In this document: piece by piece, positions 33,781-46,467 of the stretch | Position numbering within the stretch: position 1 is the first letter of the stretch | How the letters are laid out: every line of letters starts with the position of its first letter | Source: Talpa occidentalis | Taxonomy: Eukaryota; Chordata; Mammalia; Eulipotyphla; Talpidae | Reading direction: 5' to 3' | Length of the DNA stretch: 64,000 nt | NCBI RefSeq assembly: GCF_014898055.3 | Contig: NW_023601322.1 | Location: 74,614,740 to 74,678,739 of the forward strand | Program-made: the position numbers and the translations under genes | The notes under the pieces: model-generated | What the model was told of the DNA's origin: nothing | The model's database searches: none | What the model saw: only the letters and a program-made list of their open reading frames with translations

Positions 33781-36700
33781 CGGGGCGGTGCCCAGGCCTG
33801 GGGAGGGGTGGTGGGGAACAGCCCAGATGGGGGATGGGGCAGGTCCGTGCTCAGAAACCTCTTCTAGGGCCTGGCAGGCAAACCTGCGGCCCCACCCCTT
33901 GCCAATGAGTTCTCTGAATGCTCACGCTGATGGAAAGCTCAGGGACAGAGCTCCAGCTCGTCTGCCCTGGGACACAGACCCAGTATGACAGCCGGCAGTG
34001 CCAAGTAAGGGGGTGGGAACAGACAGGTACTCAGCTTAGTCTGGGTAGGCCAGGAAGACTGCCTGGAAGAGGTGATCCCTGTCTAGAATCTAGATGCAAA
34101 GTGTTTTGTCTGGTCATTCCTGGTGTCTAAGCCTCCCCAGGACACTTGGGCTTTCTCTGCTGCCTTCTTCTCCCAAGCCATCTCCCTGTCTGCACAGCTC
34201 CCTTCCCTCCTCCATTGCAAGGAGGTTTGTTTGCCCAAGCTTCCCGGAGAAGTAGCTGTAAGGGTGACTGGGGTAGTGGCTGTGCCATGGAGGTGAGTGA
34301 AGCCCCCCCAGAGGAGTGGAATTTCAGTAGCCCTTTATCTCACGCCCTTCCTGGTTTTCTCTCCACTCTCAATCATTGTCCTCAAAGGATGCCCTTGAAC
34401 GGCCTCTGCAGGTGCCATGGTTTGGCCCCGGCCCTGCCTACCGCCCTCTGGCTCTCCTCTAGTATCTAGCTACATCACGCAGCACTGTTTGCGTCTCCAG
34501 ACCCTGAGGAGCCAACATTCTTAACAACCCTGTGTGCCCTCTTGGTCAAGTTCTGGTCAGGTCCCTGCCCTCAGGAGGCTCGCAGGCCAAGGGGTAAGCT
34601 CTGTCCTTGGGGTCTCTAACAGCCCAAGATGGGGGGCATCTTAAGCGGCACAAACCTAGGGTGGTCCAAGGAAGGAAGGTGTCTTCAGGGTGGCACATGG
34701 ATGCCTCTCTCAGAGGTGGGTGCTGCTATTTAGCTGGCAGAGAGATGTGAAGGGTGTTTGTCTGGTGATGTGTCTGGAAGTAGAGGGAGTGTCCAAATCC
34801 ACAGAGCACCAGTCACTAGGCTTTCTATACTGTGAGGCCAAGGAGATTTCTGCTCAACCTTACGGACACTATGGGCTCAACATGAACAATGTGGAAAGGG
34901 TAGCAGGAGAATTGCTGTAGGTGGTCTTAGGTCAGAAGCTCCCCAAGTCTTGGACCCTATTGAGTGATATGGAGAGTGAGAGTAACTATCACCGTCACCG
35001 GCTGTCCAAGTGTTAAGTACCCAGCTCAAATGATGGTCAGACTCCTCATCTCACTCCCAGAGCCAGAGTGAATGCAAGAGGTGCACAGCTTTGCTGGGGG
35101 GGAGGGGAGCCTCAGAAGTCTGGAAGTTCCAGCCCAGGCCATCTCATAGTGGATTTCTGAAGTTACTCCTCAGACATTGTGTCCTTACTCCAACTTAAGG
35201 AAGGGACTGCCAGACCTCTTCTCCCCAGTCCTGAAATGCCCCCATTGCCTTCCTATTTACTTTTTTGGGGGGAGCATAGCCCCCCTTCCAGAAGCGGATC
35301 TCCTGAATATGATTTTCCTAGACCTTCAGCCTCTGGGCAGTGTACCCGTCTATGAAGGCTTCTTTCACAGGCCTGAAGATGAGGGTAGGATGGGGAGTGA
35401 CTTCTAGGATCTGGTACTTAAGATTTTCCATTTCTTTGTACAGTTTTGGGGCAGTTTGAAGTGATGTGGGGCATATAGGGTCCATGTCCATCTTCCCCAC
35501 AGTGAGCCCTGATGACATCCTTGACCTGAGAAGACATCAGTGCATGACAGCACCGACCCCCCACCCCCAACAGGACACAGGCCTGGACTGCCCAATGCCC
35601 CTGGAGGCTGTGGGCTCACTGCTGAGGTGCCCTGGGTCAGACAAGCTGCTTCTACCCCATCCCCAATACTTCTTCCATGAAACCCTCAGAATTTTCTTTT
35701 CCTGGGGAATTTCTGTGGTGCTGAATCCCTCTTATGCCTGAGTCTGGTTACCCTCCCCAAGGTGGGGATGGTGGTGGCTGTGTCATGCCTCGCCCTGCCC
35801 TAGTTGCCTCAACTTGTTCACCGCAGACCCCACCAGGCATCTGTGCTGCTGGCTACCACCAGATCGCTTGCTTTGGGCACTCTCCATCATGCGACAAATA
35901 TGTATTGCATGCTTTCCATATGCCAAGGCCTGTGCCCTGTCCAGGGCTGGGGTTGAGACATCCTTGGGAGCAGGGACTGTGTATATCTTATTTCTGTTTC
36001 CCCAACACCCAGCAGAGAACCTGGCACACAGAAGTGTTCGAAAACATTTGCCATTAACAATGTTATCACTGATATGGGAATTATTATGTTAGCTCACCCT
36101 TCCACCACCGCCCAGAGAGAGGCAGGGAGAGCATGAGAGGGCCTAAGAGGGTGAAGATTCTGCTCTGCTGCCTTAGAGAGAGACCCTTTGGGAGAGACCC
36201 AAGCAGCTCAGGGCGCTATGCCCAGGGCACTCTCTGTGTGTGATTGGATCTGTCCAAGGTCAGAAGAGACCACAGTGCTTTTTCCTCAATGGGCTGGCAG
36301 GGTCCAGGAAGAGCTGATGCCCTTGGGAGATGCCCTTGGGACTGAGCTTAGGGGGAGGAGTGGAAGGGCTGAAACCAGAACAATCTCTACTAAGGGTGAA
36401 GCCAACCCAGGGAACTGCCCAGAAGTGGAAGCAGCCCTGGGTGGGGTGGAGAGAAGCTGATGAAACAGTCCTTGACCATATCTTCTAGACAGATGATAGA
36501 GGCTTGGCCAGAGACTTCAGACTCTTCCCTGGCCCAGTGGCATCTACCGCATTCAAACTGAGATCCTTGGGGCCAATACATCCCTCCTTAAAGGCACAGC
36601 TCCTTCCCCCCTCCCTTGGCAGTAGCCTGAATGTCAAGGGGATCTGAATATTTAATGGGTCAAACCTTCTTGGGGTGCCTAGTCCATGGTGCTGGTTACT

Positions 36701-39700
36701 CCAGGGACCCTGGAGAACAGCCTAAAAATAACCTAAAAAGCCCATTTTTTGGTGTGACCTCTCTCACCAGCTGCAGGTCCTTTGGAATCTGATCATCTGG
36801 GGTCTGATTTCCTAGAGGCCTGCCAGTCAAGGCTAGCAGCCTGAAAGCCTGTAGGATGGAGAAATCAACACTTTATGGCAGGACTACTTAGGGAAGAGCC
36901 TCCCGTAGACCTAAGACCCAGCCCTACAGTGATAGGGAGCCAAGGTGGGCCTTCAGCAGGTTTGAGGGGCTCTGAAAGGGGTAGACACAGCCAGGAACAT
37001 GATTCAGGAAGGTCTTTGGGGGCATGATATGATAACACACATTTGTAGAAGTGAGAACATACACAGTGTTATAAACCAATATTACCTGAATAAGCATAGT
37101 TAAAAACAAACCAAAACATAAGAAGGTTTCGGGTGTATCCTTGGATGATGGGATTCAGTCAAAGATAATGAAACTGGCCCTAAGCTGTGTTGGGTGCTGC
37201 AGAACACAGAGGAGAGGGTGTGCTTGTGACTAAGGGACTTTCCCAGCTCAAGTTCTATGCCATTCAGCCCCTCAACAAACATTTATTGAGTGTCTAACTT
37301 AGACACACAGCACTGGATCAACTAGACTTGGAGGTGTGGTGGGGACTCCCCAAGCTGCCACACCTCCTCTGGGGCCTGAAAGGCTAGAGGCTCTAGAAGG
37401 AACCAGTCTCTGAGGCTCCAAAACAGAGACAAAGCTGATTTGGACAATTGGAGCCTAGTTACTGGCCCTGAGCCAGACTCCAGGGCAGAAACAAAGGCAG
37501 AACCAATTCTTTTCCACAAACAGCTTTGGGGAGGGTGAGTGACCACTCCAAGCTCATATGGTTTCTATTCAGTATATGAGGTCTAGACCCTGGTCTAGAC
37601 CCTGCATTAGTGTTTTGATGCATCTCAGTCATACCTGCCATCCCCAGCAGCTCCACTGCCAGACCTGCTTTGTCTGTGTTTTCACAGAGATAACCCACTT
37701 GCTCTGGGCCCCAACAAAGGGGCTGCCAGGCAGCAGGGCCGGGGCAGGCTTACCCAGCTGTGGCAGGAAGGCCCTGGCCCTGAGGCCTGGGAGTGGAGGG
37801 TGTTGGGAGGACTGGCATCTCACCAGAGTGGGGAGGTAGCAGGCAGGTGGGAGAACCAGAGGCAGCTTAGCCCAGCCCAAGAAGGGAAGTGACAGAACAG
37901 GCTGTCAGTGTGGCAGTGGGGCCCATGTGTTATGAAACTGGAACCTTAGGAAGGCAGCTTACAAAAGCACCATGATCTCACCCCTGCCTCTAGGATACCC
38001 TACTCTCACCCCTCCTTACCCCCTACCACCACCCTCCTTTTCTCCCTCTAGCCAGTGGTGCAGGCAACCTGCATAAGAATTCCCAGCCTCCCCCATCAAA
38101 TGCCTCTATCCTATCTGTAACCCCCAAACAGAAGCCCAACCCAGAGATTCTCAGGTTTCCAACTTCCCCTGATAATGGGAGGCTTTTATCCCCCTTCATG
38201 CTGTTCCCTGTATGGAGAAGGTGCCTCCCTCCCAAACCAACTCCTCCAGGCAGAGCAGTGGAAGGGCTGGGGAGCAACTGACATCACCTTGCTAGGATAC
38301 AAACAGGGGTGCAAGATCCTTCCCTTCTCATCCTGGAGAAACAGATGTGGCTCTCAGGGGCTGGTCAGGCTCTGACAAAAGCACAGGAAAGACAGAGAAA
38401 ACCAGCTTGGGGTGTAGCATAGGAATCCAGCTCGCTCGTTGGTCTCCTCAGACACACATGGCCACTTGCCACTCCTCTGCCAGCTCACAGCCGAGACTCC
38501 TGGCACACTCAGCCCTGGCCCAGCACACACAAGAACAGACACACACTCAGCAGTGTCCTGGCCAGGATACTCTTGTCTCCTAGTTGAGGACCCTTTTATT
38601 CTGCGAACACTTGAGCTGACCTCCAGGCCACTCAGGGGGTTAGGGAGGTCCAGGCCAGTTCCATAATTTTGGGCTTCCAATGAAATAAAAATGAAAGAAA
38701 AGTGAAAGCAGTGTTTTATAAAAGATGGCAGATGCTATTTATGCCTTGTTCTTTTAGTCAAAAAATACTTTTGAGTGTTTTCTATGTGTCAGACACAGTT
38801 TCAGGCTCAAATGTTGAATAATACAATGTTTGTAAAACACATACAAAATGTATAGCCTCATGTGGAGATAACCTCAAAGATTTCAATTCCAGTCTGCCTG
38901 ACCCTTGTCCTCGGGATAGACCGCTACCATACCTGACCCCTCCCCATGATTTTCTTGCTGGTACAGATTAGGCTCCTGTTCCTTGCTCCTGAGGGACCAT
39001 GGGAGCCACATGAGGTTGGCAGTGGCAGTGAAGTCTTCCTCAGGTGTCCAGCTAACTTAGTCTATCTCCAGGCTCTCATCTCAGCCCCCATTCCTCCCAT
39101 CTCACTGGCTGGCCATCTCCTCTGAAGCAACTGTGATTTTTGTCTTGGTGAATAACCCTGCCCTGAGCTGCCCAGCACTGCCAGTGATGCCTATGGTGCC
39201 TCTGTGGCTGAATCACAGACTGGCGGGCACCGTTCAGGCTGACCTCACCTCCGGGCCTGGCCCTGGGACACTCCAGCTGTGGCCACCTGGTGTGAGCCTG
39301 GCTGCCTGTGTTGCTGGGAAGGGGGGCAAAGCCGTGCCACCAGAGTGCAGCAACTGCCAGCTGGCCCAGGGGTCTGGGAATCCAGGTGCAGGGGGCCATG
39401 GGGATTAGAGCAGGAAGAGACAGATCCCAGCCCGAGAGGGTAAAGTGGGCCAAGCCGCTCCAGGCTTACAGGGAGAATGGGCTGGAGCAGGGCCCATGAG
39501 TCAGCCTCATGGCCTGGGTGGCTATTTTCTTGGCTCCCAATTATCTGCAAAATCCTTTCCCACTTACTTCCCCTCTCAAGTGTACGTCCATTGCTTTGCA
39601 GACCCAGGTTAAGCACTTGGGCATGGGAGGCAGAGCCCTCCATGGTGGGGGCTCAATTCCTCATACTCGTATCTTTCATATCCACCCACAATGGCAAGGA

Positions 39701-39850
39701 CATATGACTTGAACCCCCATCAAGAGGATGCCTGATTAGATTGTTTGCTGCCTATGAGATTGTGATCTTAGTGGAAAGGTAGATGTGCCTAATGAGGAGT
39801 GGGGGCTGTGCTGCTCCCACAGCTAGACTTGTTCCAAGAGGATATATGAG

Positions 39851-40061
39851 GATCCTCCCTGGTGGCACAAAGGGTTAAACATCAGCACTATGTCGCAAAC
39901 CTCTCCTGCCTCGCCCTGCTGCTCCCTTCAGCAGTGTGTTTCAGTCAGTTTGCCAGTTCTGCTCCCCACTCTGCCTTTGGTTAATCTTCTCACCTCCTGC
40001 ACCGTTGGCCTGTGCCCCAGTTCTTGCATGCATGCATAAATAAATAAATCTTTAAAAAAAT
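39851..40061 (+). mobile_element. tRNA-derived SINE with internal deletion
   Basis: The head (CCTCCCTGGTGGCACAAAGG) and tail are present, but about 60 bp between the tRNA-like part and the CAAACCTCTCCTGCC body, including the B box, are missing. The flanks AAGAGGATATATGA and AAGAGGATGCATGA are an imperfect target duplication. This is the first SINE of the family after a 25 kb gap. Confidence 0.88.
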
Positions 40062-40454
40062 AAGAGGATGCATGAAAACAGCAAGGTACTAAGTTAGACA
40101 AGAACTGTCTCAACTTAGGGAAGAGGAAGGAACAATGCTGGGTGTGGACTAGAGACACCCTGAGCATTAGAACTCTGTGACCAGCAGGCCCTGAGAAGTA
40201 ACAGTGTTTAGGATTAAAACAAACTGACCACAAAGCGCTGTGACATTGGGCATTCAAGCATGAGGCACTGTTGGTGCCGAGGAGGAGTACAAACATTCTC
40301 CATCAGAGAACAGTGGCCTTCCAGAGCCAGAGGGAGATGGAATTTGTGTGATCCATGTGAAGATTTATTTACTGTCCTAACACCACAACAGCCTCCGCAA
40401 AGAAAATGTTCACCCAGTTAAGGGGATAGCAAATTGGCTTCTACTGTATGTTAA

Positions 40455-41110
40455 ATAGTTACACCCCGGGAATTTTTCTAAAATTGATTCAACATTATAA
40501 AATTGATTTATTAAAAGATTAATGGTAAAAGAGAGCCATGAGATCATTTCAAAGTCATTTGATAAAATTCATCAGCTATTCATAGTAAAAAGTTGGAAAA
40601 TCATGAAGATAAGGAAACATTCTTAAGATTTTAAAAACATATATTGGAAATCAAAAGCCAATATTAAATATAACACTCTAAAATTCCCATTAATGTTAGG
40701 ATCCAAACTATGTCCCTTTCACTATTATTGTTTGGTAGTGCTCTGGAGGTCTTAATGTTAAAAGAAGAATGCATAAGTGAAAGAAATAATATGTAATATA
40801 AAGAGTCAATTATTCATTACTGGCAGATGGTATGATTGTTTCTCCATAAAATCCAAGAGAATCAATTGAAATGCAATTTTGACTAGTAGGAAGAGCCAGT
40901 CAGATGGCACAGAATTAGATAATTCATATATGTATAAAGATTTTAATGGCTTTTAAAAGTGTCAAGTCATAACTAAAAAGAAAATGTAATAGAAGCAACT
41001 TACCATTTATAATAGTTATGACATATGAGAAATATTTAGATTCAGGGCACTTGGAAAGCATATTAACTTTGCTCTAAGATAGATACAGGAGAAGGCATGA
41101 TAAATACAGG
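40455..41110 (+). mobile_element. L1 ORF2 remnant, plus strand
   Basis: AT-rich DNA with the A-rich sense strand typical of L1 ORF2. Recognisable decayed blocks include the stretch corresponding to the reverse-transcriptase region (GATTCAACATTATAAAATTG, CATTTGATAAAATTCATCAG, CTGGCAGATGGTATGATTG). Stops interrupt every frame. Confidence 0.7.
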
Positions 41111-42302
41111 TATATATCATGTTCCTGGAAAATTTTGGGAACCAATCCTGTGATTTGAGAGTTGGAACTTCCAGTCTCAGCCCCTGACCTCTGGTGGGGA
41201 AGAAGACTTAGAGATTGAGTTCCACTGGCAATCATCAATGAGCTAATCAATCCTGTTATGTAATGACATCTTCATTGAATTTCAAAAGGAGAGATACTGA
41301 GGAGCCTTGAGATTGGTGAACCTTTAGACACTTGGAGAATGGCCCAACAGGAAATTCTGTGCCTTTTCCCACACCTTGTTCTCTAAGTCTCTTCCACCTG
41401 GCTGCTGATTCATATCCTTTGGTATCCTTTGTAATAAACTGGTGATCTAGCAAGTAAATGCATTTCATAAATTCTGTGTGCCATACTAGCAAATTAACTA
41501 AATCTGAGCAGGGTATTCTGGGCACCTCTGGTTCACAGCTAGTTAGTCAGAAGCACGATAATAATCTGGGCTTGTAATGGGCATCTGAAGTCTGAGGAAG
41601 GGGTCACAGGGACCTCTGATAGGCCCTCTGTCACAGGGCCTGGGCTTACAGCCAGCCTCTGAAGTGCAGGACAGCCCTAAGAGCCTGCACCCTTTACCTA
41701 CAGAATGTGATGCTCTCTCTGTGTAAGGCAGAGTTGAGTTGAGTTGAGATCTCAGATACACACCATGTAGGTGTCCAAGAATTTCTTGTTGGTATAGGGA
41801 GGCCTCCACACCCCCATTGGAAATTGGTCTTAGAACACCAACAATGCACTACATATATACTACACAATAAAACGAACAATAAAATGAATTCCAAGTTGAT
41901 CCACAGTATATGTTGCAATTTTTCCAACAGGATGTTTTCATAAACTAGTCCTATACTTTAAAAAAGGAATGGTAGAAATGATACATAAATATTTTTATAA
42001 TTTTGGGCTAAGAAAAATCTTTTTCATCAAAATAAATACATCAAACATGTTTTCCTCTTACATATAAATAAAACCAGAGAGAGAAATATACTGCATTGTT
42101 GATAGTTATTTCTGGTGATAGCATATTTTGGGGGCATTCATATTTTCTAGTTTATATATTTCTACAGTGTTCTAATTTCATAGAAATAAATTTGTATTGT
42201 GCATCTTATCTTGCTTAATTAATGATGGGGACACATTCTGAGAACTGTGCCATTAGGTGATATCACCCTATATCTGGTGTTATCCTGTAAACATATACTT
42301 CT

Positions 42303-42573
42303 GGGCCTCCCCAGTGGCGCAGCGGGTTGAACACAGCACTGTGAGGCTGTCCGCAGCCTCTGCAGCGCAGGTTCGATTCCTGGCTGGCCAGGGAGAGTCC
42401 CACATGGCGCAACAGACCTCTCCTGCTCACTCACTGCTCCCCTCAGCAGTGTATTTCAGTCCATCTGCCTGTTCTGTTCCCCGCTCTATCTTTGGTGAAT
42501 CCTCTTACCCTCTCACACCTCTGGCTTGTACCCCAGCTCTTGTGTAAAAATAAATCTTTAAAAAAAAAAACCA
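42303..42573 (+). mobile_element. tRNA-derived SINE, full length
   Basis: It has the head GGGCCTCCCCAGTGGCGCAG, B box GGTTCGATTCC and a perfect 14-bp target duplication AAACATATACTTCT (42289-42302 and 42574-42587). It interrupts an older DNA-transposon remnant. Confidence 0.92.
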
Positions 42574-42936
42574 AAACATATACTTCTGCATTTCACTAGG
42601 ATAGCAATTCCAAGAGGGCATCCTGGAAGAGAAGCTGGGTCACCCACTATTCTTACCATGCCTGTAGTACACTGTGTTCTTCTTGATATGATTGAGGACT
42701 GTGGAGTTCTCATTGTACCAGATCACAAAAGGTTTTAATTATTGGCTGCAACATTATCCCCAAGCAAAACTGTTATCCTGTATTTAAAATCCTTGAAACC
42801 TGGCATTGACTTGGCCTCCTTATCCATAAAAGTCTTTTTTATTATCCTCTCCAGAATAGGGAGGTTTCACCCTCGTTGAAGATTTACTCTGGCAAGTAAT
42901 TTTTCTTGTAATCAACTTTTTTAGAATTTCCAAATT

Positions 42937-43205
42937 TTTTTTAAAGATTTATTTATTTATGCATACAAGATCTGGGGTACAGGCCAGAGATGTGGGAGGA
43001 TGAGAGGATTCACCAGAGATAGAGTGGGGAGCAGAACAAGCACACTGACCAAAAACAGTGCTGAGGGGAGTAGCGGGCAAGAAAGGAGATGTCTGCCACA
43101 CCATGTGAGATGCTCTCTGGCTGGCCGGGGATGGAACTCATGCTGCAGAGGCTGCAGATTGCTTTATAGCATGATGCTTAACCCCTTGCACCACCAGGGA
43201 AGCCC
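42937..43205 (-). mobile_element. tRNA-derived SINE, full length, minus strand
   Basis: It appears reversed on the plus strand: poly-T, AAAGATTTATTTATTTATGC, and finally CACCAGGGAAGCCC. The flanks ATTTCCAAATTT and ATTTCCAAAATT are the probable target duplication. It too lies inside the DNA-transposon remnant. Confidence 0.9.
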
Positions 43206-44203
43206 TGATTTCCAAAATTCTTTTAGCTGCCTTTAAATCAGCACTCACAGACTCACCGCTCACTTTTCACACTATGCCGTGAATAATGATTCTTGAACCA
43301 TTTAAACCGTGCAGAGCAAGCAGTAAATTCAACACCATGGTCATGTCCAGCCTTTTCTCCCAATGTCACAGACAAAGCTTTGCTTTAGTCATGATCGCCA
43401 TGTGTTGAGAGGAATACACTTCCTTGTCTAGTTCAATCCAGGTCATTAGATGCTTCTCTGTATCTGATATTTTTGTTGGTCTTGTTGCTTTCAATGAAGC
43501 TGATGCTTTAACAGGGCCCATCACTTTACTTTAGTTCTTCACCATCTTAACTGTGGTGGATGGTGAGCAATAACTGGGGAGCAATAACCATCACTGATTT
43601 TCCATTTCCCTAGTCCTTAATCACGTGTAACTTGGTTTCCAGGTCAGTCACTCCAAGTTGCAACACTAGCAGTGGCTTTTGTACACTTAGGTCCATGATG
43701 CGCAAAACAACATGAGATTAAATCAAGCACAAAGGGAAATGATGCTGTTAAGAGACAGTGACAAGCACTCCATGTCAGGATGGCTGTGACATCAGGGTGG
43801 TTACAGCACTAGGCAGAAGGAACACTGGGGCCTTCGTCTATGTGCTTTACCATTGACCAAAATGATACGCCGCGTGACTACATGTATAACTAGGAATGAA
43901 GATAATGTAAAGGAAAATAAAAACAAGAACAGACTAAAAACAGACATGTCATGTAAGTATCTTAGAGTAATGTGCTTCTGTTTACCCCTACCTGCCCTGG
44001 CTAGTGTCCTCAGGCACTTTGTTTGTATGTATGTTAGAGTTATTACTTTGTTTAAGAAGTCAGCTGTCTTTTAAATAATTTAGGTAATAAAACAACATAA
44101 TTAACATTACAAAAATGTTCCCTTTATTTAAAAAAAGAGGGGGAGGAGGCAAAACCTCTTCAAGTCTTTTGCCCCAAACCTCCCACTTGGATAATGTCAT
44201 CTT

Positions 44204-44429
44204 TTTTTTTTTAATTTTTAATTTTTTTCTAAACAGTATTTTCTTCCCCTTACCCCCTCAGGTTGAGTCCCCATAGAATTTCCACCCCAAGGCATCTGTG
44301 CACCATCACCACAGTCCCCTGTGCTCCTCCCTCCCTCCCTCTGATCCCTCTTCCTCCTCCTCCCCTGCAGTATGTCTCTGATTTATAATTGTCTGTTTTT
44401 GCTTTGCTGTGTTTTGCACTGTTATTATT
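44204..44429 (-). mobile_element. 5'-truncated L1 3' end with perfect target duplication, minus strand
   Basis: A 226-bp insertion has poly-T at its left end and a purine-rich minus strand (GGGGAGGAGGAGGAAGAGGG), typical of an L1 3' UTR. The perfect 17-bp target duplication TTGGATAATGTCATCTT (44187-44203 and 44430-44446) shows it is relatively young and was severely truncated at insertion. Confidence 0.82.
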
Positions 44430-44571
44430 TTGGATAATGTCATCTTATCAGTGATGGGACAGGTGCTGTTATGTCCCCAATATATAGAGGAGTCCTCTGA
44501 GATTTGGAGGACATATTTGTCCAAAGTGTCTCTGTCTCTGTTGCTTTCTTTGTCTCTCTGTCTCTGTCTCT

Positions 44572-44572
<1 letters not shown>

Positions 44573-44608
<36 letters not shown>
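44573..44608. repeat. AC microsatellite preceded by CTCTGT repeats
   Basis: (AC)18 preceded by a (TCTG/TCTC)n pyrimidine run at 44528-44572. Confidence 0.95.
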
Positions 44609-44611
<3 letters not shown>

Positions 44612-44780
44612 GCTGAGCATGGATTCCAGATCTGTTACTCCAGGCTTGTCCTGCTTCCAGCATGTACTGGAGATGTCTTTCCCTTCAAGTTGATGATTGG
44701 ATTGTCATATAGCTTGGTGGTTTTTTATTTAACTAAAAGAAAAAGTCACAAAGTGGCTCCGTTATTGAACAGTAGTCCCA

Positions 44781-45042
44781 CAGCGGGTTGAGCACCGTGC
44801 TGTGAAGCTGTCTGTAGCGTCTGCAGTGCAGGTTCGATCCAGACTGGCGGGAGAGAATCCCACATAGTGCAGCAGACCTCTCCCGTCTCGACCTCTGCTC
44901 CCCTCAGCAGTGTATTTCTGTTGTCTGCCTGTTCTGCTCCCTGCTCTGTCTCTGGTGAATCCTCTCACCCTCCCATGTCTCTGGCCTGTACCCCAGCTCT
45001 TGTATAAAAATAAATAAATCTTTAAAAAAAAGAAAGAAAGAA
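44781..45042 (+). mobile_element. tRNA-derived SINE, 5'-truncated by about 17 bp
   Basis: The copy starts at CAGCGGGTTGAGCACCGTGC, lacking the usual first bases. The flanking AGTAGTCCCA (44771-44780 and 45044-45053) is a target duplication, so the truncation happened at insertion. The tail is AAATCTTT(A)nGAAAG. Confidence 0.9.
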
Positions 45043-45461
45043 AAGTAGTCCCAGTGTGTGGTTAGAAAACTATCACACTATCTGAAGTTTTTGTGCTGTA
45101 GTTCAGACCTGCAAGTCATCATCCTTAATTTGTTCACTGACCTAGTATACAATTTTTAAGCTATTTATCTGTGGAAAATTGAATTCATTAGGGGCTTTGT
45201 GGATTTCTCCATTATTTCTCTATCCTGAGGATTTTTAGATGCGCTCATGTATATTTTCCTGTGGTGAATCCTTCTATACCACATCCTTGTCCGAGGTAAA
45301 ATGTACTTAAATCTTTCTTGAATTGAAGTCCTTTTCCTTTTAATCTTTTTAAAATTTTTTTAACGATTTGCCATAATTTGCATAACAAGAAAAGTTTTTT
45401 TTTTATTTACTTCTTGTATTTATGGACACTTTTTGTTCCTTTGTTTAAAATTGAATTTCCT

Positions 45462-45740
45462 GGGTCTCCTCTGGTGGCGGAGCAGTTGAGCGCTGGGCTG
45501 CAAAGCTGCCTGCAGCCTCTGCAGCGCCGGTTCGATCCCAGACTGCTGGCAAGGGTGCCACATGGCGCAGACCTCTCCTGCCACGCCCCTGCTGCTCCGC
45601 TCAGCAATGTTTCCTCAGTCTGCCTGTTCTGTTCCTGGCTCTGTCTCTGGTGAATTTGCTCACCCTCCAGCACTTCTGACTGTACCCAGTGCTTGTATAA
45701 ATAAATCTTTAAACAAAATACCTTTAAAAAATAAATAAAA
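45462..45740 (+). mobile_element. tRNA-derived SINE, full length
   Basis: This copy is of the GCGCTGGGCTGCAAAGCTGC subfamily, with B box GGTTCGATCCC. The flanks TAAAATTGAATTTCCT and TAAAATTTAATTTCCCT are an imperfect target duplication. It sits within older L1-like sequence. Confidence 0.9.
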
Positions 45741-46202
45741 TAAAATTTAATTTCCCTCAAGTATGATTTCGCTTCAACCTTAAGAACTTCCCTTAACATT
45801 TCCAGTAAGGCAGGACTACTGATGATGAATTCTTTTAGCTTTCTTTTTAAATCCAAAAATAGTCTTCTCTTTTACAAGATAATTTCTCTGGATCTAGATT
45901 CCTAGTTGGATATTTTTTCTCAGAGCACATTTGATATTTAATATTATCACCCCATGTTTTCTGGATTGTTTTATTTGTGACAAGAGGTTAATGGCAATTC
46001 TTATCATGTTCCTGTTAATGTTGTGTCTGTGTTCTTTCATTGCTTTTTGGATGTCCTCTTTGCTTTTAAGATATTTGACTATGATGTGCTTGGATGTGAT
46101 TTTGCTTGTATTATCTGCTTTGGGTTTTATAATCCTAAGTTTCTTGGGCTGATGAGTTAATAATTTTTAAAGCCAGATTTAGGATTTCAGTCACTATTTT
46201 TT

Positions 46203-46467
46203 TAAAGATTTATTTATTTATGCATACAAGAACTGGGGTACAGGCCAGAGGTGTGGGGGGTGAGAGGATTCACCAGAGATAGAGCAGGGAATAGAACAGG
46301 CAGATTGACCAAAACACACTGCTGAGGGGAGCAGCGAGTGAGACAGGAGAGGTCTGCTTTGCCATGTGGGTTTCTCCCTGGCCATCCCGGGGATTGAACT
46401 CGTGCTGCAGAGGCTGTGGATTGCTTCACAGTGTGGTGCTTAACCCCCTGAGCCACCAGGGAGGCCC
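46203..46467 (-). mobile_element. tRNA-derived SINE, full length, minus strand
   Basis: The plus strand reads AAAGATTTATTTATTTATGC near its start and GCCACCAGGGAGGCCC at its end. CTATTTTTTT occurs on both sides as a probable target duplication. It is inserted into older L1-like sequence. Confidence 0.9.

Larger units (their letters stand above)
42190..43950. mobile_element. Tigger-like (pogo/Tc1-mariner) DNA-transposon remnant, split by two SINEs
   Basis: Segments 42190-42300, 42588-42936 and 43206-43950 look like one older element. They contain blocks I associate with Tigger-type transposons (GGACACATTCTGAGAACTG at the left, AAAGTCTTTTTTATTATCC in the middle, CTCCAAGTTGCAACACTAGC and ATTGACCAAAATGATACGCC at the right). 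No open transposase frame remains. The SINEs at 42303 and 42937 inserted later. Confidence 0.55.

Noticed and set aside
42303..42375. tRNA gene inside the SINE heads
   Set aside because: The heads keep A-box and B-box-like sequence but lack a foldable cloverleaf and mature 3' end, and they continue into the SINE body. They are tRNA-derived, not tRNA genes.
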